DNA from: Schumannella luteola
GTDB lineage: Bacteria; Actinomycetota; Actinomycetes; Actinomycetales; Microbacteriaceae
Assembly (NCBI RefSeq): GCF_013408685.1
Contig: NZ_JACBZY010000001.1
Coordinates: forward strand, 806,001 to 870,000
Direction of reading: 5' to 3'
DNA: 64,000 nt
Below the pieces are notes generated by a model. That model saw only the letters and a list, made by a program, of their open reading frames with translations. It had not been told where the DNA came from and ran no database searches. Position numbers and translations under genes: made by a program. Below are positions 1 through 10,281 of this stretch, one piece after another. Every line of letters begins with the position of its first letter. Position 1 is the stretch's first letter.

Positions 1-1
1 G

Positions 2-61
2 GCGACGGGCGGGGTGCTCTACCTGCGGCACGTGCGCGCTCAGGTGCCGCATGCGACCTGA
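2..61 (+). CDS. C-terminal end of a gene starting before the window (probably membrane-anchored)
   Basis: The frame from base 2 is open and ends at the TGA at 59-61, giving a 19-residue tail, ATGGVLYLRHVRAQVPHAT. A short hydrophobic stretch followed by basic residues resembles the cytoplasmic end of a C-terminal membrane anchor. Since the next four genes form an 'anchored repeat' ABC transporter locus, the missing gene could be another anchored surface protein of the same locus. This is inference from position only; 19 residues cannot identify a family. Confidence 0.45.
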   Translation, partial: ATGGVLYLRHVRAQVPHAT

Positions 62-1673
62 TCGGATGCGCGCACTCCCTGACCGCCGTCGGTCGCACCG
101 GGTGGCTCCCGGCGCGACCGCGGTGCTCGCCGCGGCCGCGACGCTCGCCCTGCTGACGGGATGCGCCACCGGCCCGGCGCTGAGCCCCGACGACGGGCGC
201 CTGCAGGTCGTGACGACCAGCGGCATCCTGCGCGACCTGGTCGCCAACGTCGGCGGCGACCGCGTCACGGCGGCGTCGATCGTGCCTGACGAGGCCGACC
301 CGCACAGCTACGAGCCGGGGCTGCGCGATGTGCGCGACGTCGTCTACGCCGACGTCGCCTTCAGCAACTACCTGCTGCTCGAAGAGCACAGCGTGATCAC
401 GACGCTGGACGCGAACCTGCGCCCCGGCACCCCGAACATCTCGCTGGCCGAGGGCGCCGTGAAGTACGCGGCCGAGATCATCCCGCTGGTCGAGGACCTC
501 TCGCTCGACACCGTCTGGCTCGGGCTGCGCGCGCGCGGCGACGGCGCCGACCTCGGGGCGACCCGCGCGAGCGACGTGACGATCAGCGCGACGGCGGCCG
601 CGGGTCCGGGCGAGGTGTTCGCCTACCTGACCGGATCGTTCGGCGAGGCCGACCGCTTCATCGACTCGGCCGACGGATTCGACGCCGCCGACGGCTACCG
701 CGACGACACCGTGACCCTGCCTGCCGACGCGCACACCCACATGTCGTGGGTGTTCACGAAGCCGGGCGTCTACACGCTCACGCTGCAGGCGGCGCTGCGC
801 GCCACATCCACCTCGAAGCCGGTGCCGCTCGGCAGCGGCACCTATGTCTTCGCGGTGGGCGTCGATCCGCAGCGGGCGGCGAAGAAGGCCGGCATCGACG
901 ACCCGGTCGTGCTCGACCAGGGTCACGCTGACCTCACCGTCGATCTCGAGGCCCGCGGCATGACCACTCTCTACGACCCGACCGGCGGAGGGGATGCGAC
1001 GCAGCGGCGGTACGACCCGGCGCGCGTCGTGATCTCCGTGCCGAACGCGGCGATCAGCGAGGTGCCCGCCGGGCGGCAGTTCGGCTTCCTCGGTCGCGCC
1101 GGATCGCAGGTCTACCAGCTGCCGCAGGCCGTGCTCGGCAAGCACGTGCACGGCGAGATCGACCCGCACCTCTGGCAGAACGTGCGCAACGTGATCGCCT
1201 ACACGAAGCTCATCCGCGACACGCTCGTCGAGCGCGACCCCGCCGGCGCGAGCGTCTACCGGGCGAATGCCGACCGGTATATCGGCCAGCTCGAGCAGGT
1301 CGACGACGAGCTGCGCGCGACCGTGGCCGCGATCCCGTCTGCTCATCGCCAGCTCGTCACCACGCATGACGCCTTCGGCTACCTCGCCGCCGCCTACGGG
1401 CTGAAGGTCGCCGGCTTCGTCACGCCGAATCCGGCGACCGAGCCCTCGCCGCGCGACATCGCCAAGCTCACCACCACGGTCAAGAACCTCGACGTGCCGG
1501 CCGTCTTCCTCGAGCCGAACCTCGCGTCGCGCTCCTCGACGCTGACCGAGATCGCGGCACGCAACGACATCCGCGTCTGCCGCATCTATGGAGACAGCTT
1601 CGGCCCGGATGCCCGCACCTACCTGCAGATGATGCGCTTCAATGCGCGCACACTCGCCGACTGCCTCGGCTGA
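51..1673 (+). CDS. Anchored repeat-type ABC transporter, metal-binding lipoprotein with inserted surface domain
   Basis: Extracellular metal-binding lipoprotein of a cluster A-1 (ZnuA/TroA-like) ABC importer, 540 aa. A signal peptide ends in a lipobox, LLTGC, with the lipidated cysteine near residue 38. The first lobe (about 48-130) carries a likely metal ligand in DPHSYEP. A region of about 150-300, with HTHMSWVFTKPGVYTL, resembles the 'choice-of-anchor M'/actinobacterial surface repeat and splits the binding fold. The second lobe (about 310-540) has the ligand-like HVHGEIDPHLW, TTHDAFGY and VFLEPN. This split matches the family known as anchored repeat ABC transporter substrate-binding protein. 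The ATG at 51 overlaps the upstream stop; an in-frame ATG at 66 is an alternative start. Genes for an anchored partner, ATPase and permease follow. The metal (zinc or manganese) is not shown by the sequence. Confidence 0.88.
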   Translation: MRPDRMRALPDRRRSHRVAPGATAVLAAAATLALLTGCATGPALSPDDGRLQVVTTSGILRDLVANVGGDRVTAASIVPDEADPHSYEPGLRDVRDVVYADVAFSNYLLLEEHSVITTLDANLRPGTPNISLAEGAVKYAAEIIPLVEDLSLDTVWLGLRARGDGADLGATRASDVTISATAAAGPGEVFAYLTGSFGEADRFIDSADGFDAADGYRDDTVTLPADAHTHMSWVFTKPGVYTLTLQAALRATSTSKPVPLGSGTYVFAVGVDPQRAAKKAGIDDPVVLDQGHADLTVDLEARGMTTLYDPTGGGDATQRRYDPARVVISVPNAAISEVPAGRQFGFLGRAGSQVYQLPQAVLGKHVHGEIDPHLWQNVRNVIAYTKLIRDTLVERDPAGASVYRANADRYIGQLEQVDDELRATVAAIPSAHRQLVTTHDAFGYLAAAYGLKVAGFVTPNPATEPSPRDIAKLTTTVKNLDVPAVFLEPNLASRSSTLTEIAARNDIRVCRIYGDSFGPDARTYLQMMRFNARTLADCLG

Positions 1674-1687
1674 ACGGAAGACCCGAC

Positions 1688-2721
1688 ATGCTCCGACGAC
1701 TCTCCCCCGCGCCTGCTGGGCGCCGCGGCCAGCGAGCCCGCGCTCTGCGCCCGACCACCTCGAGCCGCCGCCCGCTGGCCCTGCTCGGCGCCGTCGCGCT
1801 CGCGCTCGCGACGATCGCCCTGCCCTCCGCGGCCCTCGCCGACGACCTCGACCAGAACCTGTCGAGCGACGAGCCCATCGCCGATGACACCCGCGCGATC
1901 GAGAGCGGGCACGTCGACATCGGTCCGCGCTACGTCGACGGCGAGTGGACCGTGATGATCCACGACGACACCGCCCGCACGGACCCCTCGACCCCGAGCG
2001 TCTGGCGGCACGCCGAGAAGACCGTGCTGCGCGTCGTGGATGCGGCCGAGCAGCGGGTGCCCGACGACCCCGCGTACGAGTTCCTCGGCGCGAAGGCCGG
2101 CAGCGAGGTGCTGATCGTGCCGCAGACGCAGAACCCGCAGGTCGTCTGGGTCGGCTGGAACACGCAGGACCCCGAGGCGATGCAGCGGATGGATCGCGGC
2201 GCCACCTTCACCCTGCTCGGTCTCGACGGGCCCGGCACGCTCGTGACCTATCTGCAGTCGGGCAACTTCACCGAGCCGACCGTGCTCTGGGATTCGCGCT
2301 CGACGAAGAAGCAGCAGCCGGTCTGGGTCGACGTGAACACCCACACGCACGCGAACTGGGTCTTCAGTGAGCCGGGCGTCTACCTCGCGACCTTCCGCGT
2401 CTCGGCCGACCTCATCGACGGCTCGACGGTCGACGACGTGCGCACGCTGCGCTTCGCCGTCGGATCGGCGACCTCGGTGGATGCCGCTCTCGCGGCCACC
2501 CCGACCATCACGGCCGCGAACGCGCCGGCGGTGGATGACGACGCGACGGGCGACGACGCATCGGCCGCCGCCGAGACCGACGGCGCGGCGCGCGTCGCCG
2601 CCGACACGTCCTCGGTGCTGACGGTCGTCGGCGTGATCGTCGGCGGGGGCCTGCTGCTCATCGCGGTGGTCGTGATCGTCGTCGCGCGATCGAGCCGGGC
2701 CAAGCGCCGGGCGGAGCAGCC

Positions 2722-2725
<4 letters not shown>
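1688..2725 (+). CDS. Choice-of-anchor M domain protein, membrane-anchored partner of the metal transporter
   Basis: Secreted, membrane-anchored protein of 345 aa. It has an N-terminal signal peptide (hydrophobic about 31-50, cleavage near ALA-DD), a long extracellular domain containing HTHANWVFSEPGVYLATF, which closely resembles the domain inserted in the preceding binding protein, an Ala/Asp/Thr-rich linker (about 260-300), one transmembrane helix (about 305-332) and a basic cytoplasmic tail. The pattern fits the actinobacterial choice-of-anchor M family found only beside this transporter type. It starts 14 nt after the binding-protein gene with a GGAAG ribosome site, and its stop overlaps the ATPase start by 4 nt. 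A role in presenting or capturing metal at the surface is inferred from context. Confidence 0.85.
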
Positions 2726-3596
<871 letters not shown>

Positions 3597-3600
<4 letters not shown>

Positions 3601-4511
3601 GCCCCGTCGACTTCCTCACCGACCTGCTCAACCCCGACCTCGCCTTCCTGCCGAAGGCGCTCATCGTCGCCGTGATGTCGTCGATCATCTGCGGCGTCGT
3701 CGGCTGCTACGTCGTGCTGCGCGGCATGGCGTTCATCGGCGACGCGGTGTCGCACGCGGTGTTCCCCGGGCTCGCGGTCGCCTTCGTCGTCGGCGGCAAC
3801 CTCGTGATCGGCGGCATGATCGCCGGCGTGCTCACGGCCGTGCTCGTGGCGGTGCTGGCGCAGTTCCGGCGGCTGCGCGAGGACTCGGTCATCGGCATCC
3901 TCTTCGTCGCCGCGTTCGCGCTCGGAGTCGTGATCATCTCCGCCGCCCCCGGCTACGCCGGCTCGCTCGAGCAGTTCCTGTTCGGCTCGATCACCGGCAT
4001 CCCCGACTCCGACCTGATCACGGTCGCCGTCATGGGGCTCGTCGTGCTCGGCATCGCGCTGCTGCTGCACAAAGAGCTCGTCGCCGTCTCGCTCGACCGC
4101 GAGATGGCGCGGGCGCTCGGGCTGAAGGTGCTCGCCCTCGACGTGGTGCTCTACGTGCTCGTCGCCCTCGCGGTCGTCGTGGCGGTGCAGACGATCGGCA
4201 ACATCCTCGTGCTCGCGCTGCTCGTCGCCCCGGCCGCGACGGCGCGGCTGCTGACCGATCGACTCGGTCGGATGATGCTGCTCGCGCCGCTGATCGGCGG
4301 CGTCGGCGCGGTGGTCGGCCTCTATCTCTCGTGGTCGTTCGACACTCCGACCGGCGGCACGATCGTGCTCGTGCTCACGGCGGTGTTCCTCGTCGTCTGG
4401 CTCGTCGCTCCGCGGCACGGGGTGCTGGCGCGGCGGATGCGGCGACCGCGCGCCGCAACCGACGACGGCTCGGCGCCGACGCGGGACTCCGGTCTCGCCG
4501 CCGCCGGATGA
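3597..4511 (+). CDS. Anchored repeat-type metal ABC transporter permease
   Basis: Integral membrane permease of the ZnuB/TroC (ABC-3) family, 304 aa with about eight hydrophobic helices. The conserved GDAVSHAVFPGLAVAF near residues 48-63 and LEQFLFGSITGI, followed by ALGLKVLALD, are typical of this family's cytoplasmic coupling region. The start overlaps the ATPase stop (ATGA). The last roughly 30 residues are a polar cytoplasmic tail. It closes the operon; the next gene begins 124 nt later with its own leader. Confidence 0.92.
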
Positions 4512-4635
4512 CCGCGTCGGGTGATGGATGCTGAGCGGTCGTCACGAGGGCGGGCATCCAGCCGCACGGTCGTAGACTGGGCGACCGGGTCGCCGCCATC
4601 CGGGGCGACCGCTGCGACCCGGAGAGGACAGCCGC

Positions 4636-5301
4636 GTGAGTGAGACGTCGAGCGCGCGAACGCCGCTGTGGCTCATCCCCGTCGCCCGCGCCATCCCGGT
4701 GCTGCTGCTCGGACTCGCGATCACCTTCACCGGCGGGCACTCGGCCGGCTTCGGCGCCGTCGCCTTCGGCCTCTGGGGCGTCGTGTCGACGATCCCCGCG
4801 GTGCTCGTGCTGATCCGCCCCGACGTCGCCGGCGCGCAGCCGGTCGCCGCCCGCCGCGCCCTGCTCGGCGTCATCGTGCTGACCGCGGTCGTCGGCATCG
4901 TCGCCCTCATGCTCGGCCTCACCGCCGGCGGAGCCGGCTTCGGCATCCTCGTCGGAGTGTGGGGCATCGTCGCCGGCGCACTCGAGATCTTCGGCGGCAT
5001 CCGCAGCCGCCGTGACGACCCCGAGCGCACCGCGCGCCTCGGCGGAATCCGCGACGCCGTCATCGTCGGCGCGCTCACCATCGCTCTCGGCGTGGTCGCT
5101 CTCGCGATCCCCGTCGAGTTCCGCCAGCCCTTCCCGGGCGCGGGGGGTCAGCCGGGCGTGCTGACCGCATCCATCATCGTCGTGGGCGCGCTCGGCGCCT
5201 GGGGCATCCTGGTCGGCGTGCTGCACGCGATCGGAGCGGTCTCGCTGCGCGAACCGCGACCTGCCGCCGCGACCATCGGGCGAGGAGCCGACGCATCGTG
5301 A
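4636..5301 (+). CDS. Six-helix membrane protein, HdeD/DUF308-like
   Basis: Integral membrane protein of 221 aa with about six evenly spaced hydrophobic helices and no enzymatic motif. The helix spacing and Gly-rich content resemble the HdeD/DUF308 group; the function is unknown. The GTG start is 8 nt after GGAGAGGACA, and a TAGACT box at 4573-4578 is a plausible -10 element. The stop overlaps the start of the next small membrane protein (GTGA), so the two are co-translated. Confidence 0.7.
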   Translation: MSETSSARTPLWLIPVARAIPVLLLGLAITFTGGHSAGFGAVAFGLWGVVSTIPAVLVLIRPDVAGAQPVAARRALLGVIVLTAVVGIVALMLGLTAGGAGFGILVGVWGIVAGALEIFGGIRSRRDDPERTARLGGIRDAVIVGALTIALGVVALAIPVEFRQPFPGAGGQPGVLTASIIVVGALGAWGILVGVLHAIGAVSLREPRPAAATIGRGADAS

Positions 5302-5549
5302 CCGATTCTTCCCGCCGTGACCGGCGGCGTCCTCTCGAGCTGCTCGGATTCAGCGCGATCATCGCCATCGTCATCGGCGTCATCGTCTGGGGCGGCGCGC
5401 GCAACATCGAGACGGCGCTGATCTGGGCGGGCATCAGCTTCGTCGTGGTCGTCGTGGTCGTGGCGATGCTCGTGCTCGCGACCTTCCGCGACACCGACGG
5501 CGACGGCAACTCGCGCCGCGACGACAGCGACGGCGACAGCCCGCACTGA
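5298..5549 (+). CDS. Small two-helix membrane protein
   Basis: Protein of 83 aa with two transmembrane helices (about 13-31 and 38-61) and an acidic, polar C-terminus rich in Asp and Arg. It overlaps the preceding gene by four bases, implying joint expression with the HdeD-like protein. I do not recognise a family; it may be a small partner of the upstream protein. It ends 49 nt from the convergent cupin gene. Confidence 0.65.
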   Translation: MTDSSRRDRRRPLELLGFSAIIAIVIGVIVWGGARNIETALIWAGISFVVVVVVVAMLVLATFRDTDGDGNSRRDDSDGDSPH

Positions 5550-5597
5550 GCTCGCGCTCGCGCCCCCTTCCGCCACGGCGCCGGGTCGGCGGTGACG

Positions 5598-6014
5598 TCA
5601 GTCGAGCGGGGTGAGGACGGGGTCCTCGCCGGGACCCACCGGGAAGAAGCCGAGGAAGACGAGGCCGTCGGGGCCGGCGTCGAAGCGCAGCATCCGCACG
5701 GCCTCGGGCTCGTAGAACGGCTCGCCGGCGTTGATCGTCACCGGCTCCTGCCCGACGATCTGCATGATCGCGGTGCCCTCGAGCACGACGCCGACGACGG
5801 GCCCGTTGTGCTCGTGCACGCCGGTCCGACCGCCGGCGGGGATGGCGATGCGCTTGCCCTGGATGCGCGAGACGGTGCGCGGTCGCGGCAGGTCGATGTC
5901 GATGAGCAGGTCGCGCTGGATGCCGGTGACCGGGTCGAGGCCCTGGTTCGAGTCGGCGGGGGCGGGGGGAGTCGGATCGGCCGTCGCGTCCGCGGCGCTG
6001 CTCTGATCGGTCAT
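5598..6014 (-). CDS. Cupin domain protein
   Basis: Single-domain cupin of 138 aa. After a 45-residue polar N-terminus the beta-barrel runs from about 48 to 130. The first cupin motif holds the potential metal ligands of HEHNGPVVGVVLEG, and the second is degenerate (MLRFDAGPDGLVFLGFF). It lacks a signal peptide and is probably cytoplasmic. Small cupins of this type bind metals or small ligands, but nothing here fixes a substrate. The ATG at 6012-6014 is used because upstream sequence in this frame lacks coding character. Confidence 0.75.
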   Translation of the reverse strand: MTDQSSAADATADPTPPAPADSNQGLDPVTGIQRDLLIDIDLPRPRTVSRIQGKRIAIPAGGRTGVHEHNGPVVGVVLEGTAIMQIVGQEPVTINAGEPFYEPEAVRMLRFDAGPDGLVFLGFFPVGPGEDPVLTPLD

Positions 6015-6157
6015 GTCGCGACCGTAGACCCGCGCTCCGAGCGCCCGCCGGGCCCGGGATCCACCGTCCCCGAAGCGGCCCGCCCGCGCCTGCCGTCGTC
6101 GACTCGCGCTGCGCGGCGGGCGAGTGGCGTGGCGGCACCCGGGCCAGCCGGCGCCGG

Positions 6158-6733
6158 TCAGTGGAACGCCTCGCCGCGCTCGAGCTTGGCGACGAAGTCG
6201 GCGATGCGCTTCGCCCGGTTCTCGGGGGTGCGGACGGTCGAGAGCCGGAAGATGAAGGCGAAGCGGTTCTGCTTCGTCAGCGTCGCGAAGAACTCGGACG
6301 CGGCCGGACTCGCGGCGATCGCGGCGGACAGGTCGTCGGGCGGCTCGGCGCCCTTCTGGCGGTAGGCGGCGTCCCAGCGCCCGTCGGCCTTCGCGCGCGC
6401 GATCTCCGCGTGGCCGCCCTCCCGCATCCGGCCCTCGGCGATGAGGGCCTCGACGCGCTCGACGTTGATCTGCGACCACGGGCTCGCCTTGCGCCGCGGG
6501 GTGAAAGCCTGCACCCGGAACTGCTCGTCGTGCCCGCCGCCCTGGCCGTCGATCCAGCCGAAGCAGAGCGCCGTGAGCACCGCCTCCTCGTAGGTGAGGC
6601 CGGGGTCGACCGCGCCCTTCTTGCGGATGCGCACCTTCACGCCGTCCTGGTTCTGCTGATTCGCCTCGAGCCAGGCCTCCCACTCGGCGACCGTCGTCAC
6701 ATCCAGCAGCGGCTTGTCGGCGAACGAGACCAT
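6158..6733 (-). CDS. YdeI/OmpD-associated family protein
   Basis: Cytoplasmic protein of 191 aa. It carries the family hallmarks: an N-terminal WEAWLEANQ region, WIDGQGG and FTPRRKASPWSQIN in the first half, and a C-terminal RFAFIFRLSTVRTPENRAKR segment. Members are often called bacteriocin-protection or DUF1905-associated proteins, with no settled biochemical role. It starts at the ATG at 6731-6733; the upstream region is the repeat-containing intergenic stretch. Confidence 0.83.
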   Translation of the reverse strand: MVSFADKPLLDVTTVAEWEAWLEANQQNQDGVKVRIRKKGAVDPGLTYEEAVLTALCFGWIDGQGGGHDEQFRVQAFTPRRKASPWSQINVERVEALIAEGRMREGGHAEIARAKADGRWDAAYRQKGAEPPDDLSAAIAASPAASEFFATLTKQNRFAFIFRLSTVRTPENRAKRIADFVAKLERGEAFH

Positions 6734-6867
6734 GCCCGCACGGTACCGCTCGCCGCCGACGCGGGGAACGTTCGGCGACTCTCCGCACCGCCCGCGCCGC
6801 GGCTCGGCCCGCGACCTCCGCACGACTCGAGCCTCCACGCTCGGCACGCTCGTCGAGCAGCAGACGA

Positions 6868-7195
6868 CGCGGATACTGGCGAGGTGGCGCACCCACGGCG
6901 CCGGCGGGATCAGCCTCGAGCCTCGCCAGTATCCGCGAGCGGCTCGTCGATTGCGGAGCGCGTGATACGGCCGGCGCGAACGCGCGGCTCCGGCGGGCGG
7001 ATACTGCTGAGAGCGACGAACGAACCCGCCCGCGGGGACGCCCGCGTGCTGGGCCAGTATCCGCGAATGGCTCGTGGCGACGGGCAGCACGACGACGCAG
7101 GATCGCACGCGCGGCTGCGATGGGACGCGGATACTGCTGGAAACGACGAGCGAGCCCGCCCGCGCGGGTGGATGTGCGCTGGGCCAGTATCCGCG
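6868..7195. repeat. Cluster of three 70-nt inverted-repeat elements
   Basis: The 645-nt gap between the YdeI-like gene and the GH64 gene (6734-7378) has no convincing gene but holds three spaced copies of one inverted repeat. Copy 1 is 6868-6937 with perfect 17-nt arms (CGCGGATACTGGCGAGG and its complement). Copy 2 is about 6996-7065 with 10-bp arms GCGGATACTG/CAGTATCCGC. Copy 3 is 7126-7195 with 11-bp arms. All span about 70 nt. The interiors of copies 2 and 3 are alike, while that of copy 1 is different. No transposase or T-run is present. They lie downstream of the GH64 stop. Confidence 0.8.
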
Positions 7196-7378
7196 ACGCC
7201 GGCCCCGCCCCCGAAGGTCGGCCGGGCGGCCGCGCACCCGAGTTACTCGCGCGACCGCCCGGACATGACGAGGGCCGGCCCGGCTCCCCGCCGTGACCGA
7301 CCCCCGCCGGGTCGTGTGCCCGCTGACGTGCCCGCCGACCGACCGCGCGAAGCGGGATCCGGTCGGCGGGCGTGACCG

Positions 7379-8646
7379 CTACAGCGGCTCGATCGTCAGC
7401 TCCACCGACGAGGCGGCGCCGTCTTCGATGTACGACGCGAACGCCGACACGTCGTCGAAGGCGAAGCCGTAGGCGCGCCCGTCGGAGTGCGCCGCGTGCG
7501 TCGCCGCCGCGTAGTGGTTGGTGATCGGCTGCTGGTAGAATTGCGCCGCATCCGTCGTCGGCTGCTCCGTGAAGTCGCGCATGGTGCTGCGGTTCAGTGC
7601 GGCCCCGAGGATGGCGGCGATCGGCCCGCGCACGCCGTCGTTGGGCGCTGCCAGGTTGCCGTTGCAGAACAGCACGTCGGCCGTCGAGGGACGGTCGAAG
7701 CGCACGCGCTCCGCGCCGTCCTGGTAGGCGACCAGCGCATCCCCGTCGCGCCGCAGCGAGTACTGCGCCGTGCCGGTGCTCACGTGCATCTCGGCCGAGC
7801 TGTAGCGATCCCAGCTCTCGCCGATGTAGCCGTCGAAGTAGTTCCCGCTGAAGCGGCCTGCCCCGATCCCGTGGCTCGGCGCGATCACGCGGCGGTCGTC
7901 GACGACGAGGTTCGAGAACCCCTCCGTGTTGCGCAGCTTGTCGAAGAACGCCCCGCGCGCACCCGGGTTGATGAACCCCGCGCGCTGGTCGCCCGCGCCC
8001 TGCAGGTGGATGCCGATCGGCACGCTGAACATGTCGACCTGCGTCGAGTTGCAGTACATCGCGCCGTTCTGGTGCGTGAACTCGAACGAGTCGTAGAGGA
8101 TGCCGAACGACGGATCGCTCTCGACCCAGCCGGCCGGATGCGCGATGCCGGGCCCGGCATCCGTGCCGACGACCTTGAACGGGAGCCGCTTGCCCAGCGA
8201 GATGTAGAGGCGGCCCGAGATGGGCTCCGGCAGCGAGACCGTGCCCCAGTCGCTGAGCGGGAAGCCGTAGACGGCACTGCCGTCGGCCTCCGTGTTGTCG
8301 GCGAGGCTCGCGGGGATGAACGCCCCGCTCTGGTCGACGTGACCCTGCTGGCCGGTCGTGATCAGGGTGCCGACGACGTGGATGAACACGTTGCCGTTGT
8401 CGTAGGCGCCCGAGTTGTTGATCACGGTGATCGGCAGGTTTCCGGCCGCCCGGGCGCGGGTCGGGGCGAGGAAGTCGCTCCCGCCCGCGAGCCCGAGCCC
8501 GCCGACGACGCCGAGCGCGCCGACCGCGGTGGCCCCGAAGAAGCTCCGGCGGGACAGCTGCTGGGCGGTCAGTCCGCTGAGCGCGGCGCCGACCGGACCG
8601 ACGGGGCGCGCGGCGCTGCCGCCGGCGCGGCGGAAGACGCGGCCGC

Positions 8647-8650
<4 letters not shown>
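7379..8650 (-). CDS. Secreted glycoside hydrolase family 64 beta-1,3-glucanase-like protein
   Basis: Exported protein of 423 aa. A twin-arginine signal (SRRSFFGATAVGALG, Arg34-Arg35) and an ARA-AG cleavage site near 67-69 predict Tat export. The mature part has features of the GH64/thaumatin-like glucanase fold: ITVINNSG at the start, VFIHVVGT, PFKVVGTDAGPGIAHPAGWVESDPSFG, and YCNSTQVDMFSVPIGI. GH64 enzymes cut beta-1,3-glucan, as in fungal walls. The ATG overlaps the chitinase stop (ATGA), so the two wall-degrading enzymes are translated together. Catalytic acids were not assigned with certainty. Confidence 0.85.
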
Positions 8651-9984
<1,334 letters not shown>

Positions 9985-10012
9985 GGGTCTCCCTCTCCAT
10001 CGTGGACAGTCC

Positions 10013-10041
10013 GGTCTATGGATGACCCGGGACCGTAGCAA
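10013..10041 (-). promoter_or_regulatory. Putative promoter of the chitinase-glucanase operon
   Basis: On the minus strand, TTGCTA (10036-10041) and TAGACC (10013-10018) are separated by 17 nt, about 30 nt before the chitinase start. The -10 lies within an imperfect GGTC/GACC inverted repeat, which could be an operator; it only partly resembles the GlcNAc-responsive DasR site. Nearby 10053-10066 can form a CCCCC-GAAA-GGGGG hairpin. The rest of the 9985-10281 gap shows no gene. Confidence 0.45.
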
Positions 10042-10230
10042 CGATCGATTGCCCCCCGAAAGGGGGTCAGAAGGGGGTGAGGCGTGCCGAAACCGGTTCC
10101 GGCCTGACGGAATAAGGGAAGACTCCGAACAAACTATTTTCGCATCCGTGTCCGGAATGCGGCGTGTCGTACGCGAGCGTCGCTCGGGATGCCTCGCGCG
10201 ATTCGTGCGCACGGAGCCCGGCCCGGGACG

Positions 10231-10270
10231 CGAGAAGGGCCCCGGCGCCATCGCGCCAGGGCCCTTCTCG
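10231..10270 (-). terminator. Terminator-like hairpin after purB
   Basis: A near-perfect stem (CGAGAAGGGCCC pairing with GGGCCCTTCTCG, with further GGCG/CGCC pairing) begins 12 nt beyond the purB stop. There is no T-run, as is common for actinobacterial terminators. Confidence 0.7.
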
Positions 10271-10281
10271 AAGGTGATCTC

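Noticed and set aside
5598-6896. A long minus-strand frame joining the cupin gene with sequence from the YdeI-like gene.
   Set aside because: The upstream part is a frame-shadow of the YdeI-like gene; the cupin has its own ATG at 6014.
6868-7195. CRISPR array.
   Set aside because: The repeats are inverted pairs in three units of about 70 nt, not direct repeats with regular spacers, and there are no cas genes.
6868-7195. Ordinary intrinsic terminators.
   Set aside because: Loops of 36-48 nt, no U-tract and repeated copies in a row do not fit; a termination role remains possible but is not shown.
10231-10270. Another member of the 70-nt repeat class.
   Set aside because: Span is 40 nt with a tight loop, as for a normal terminator hairpin.
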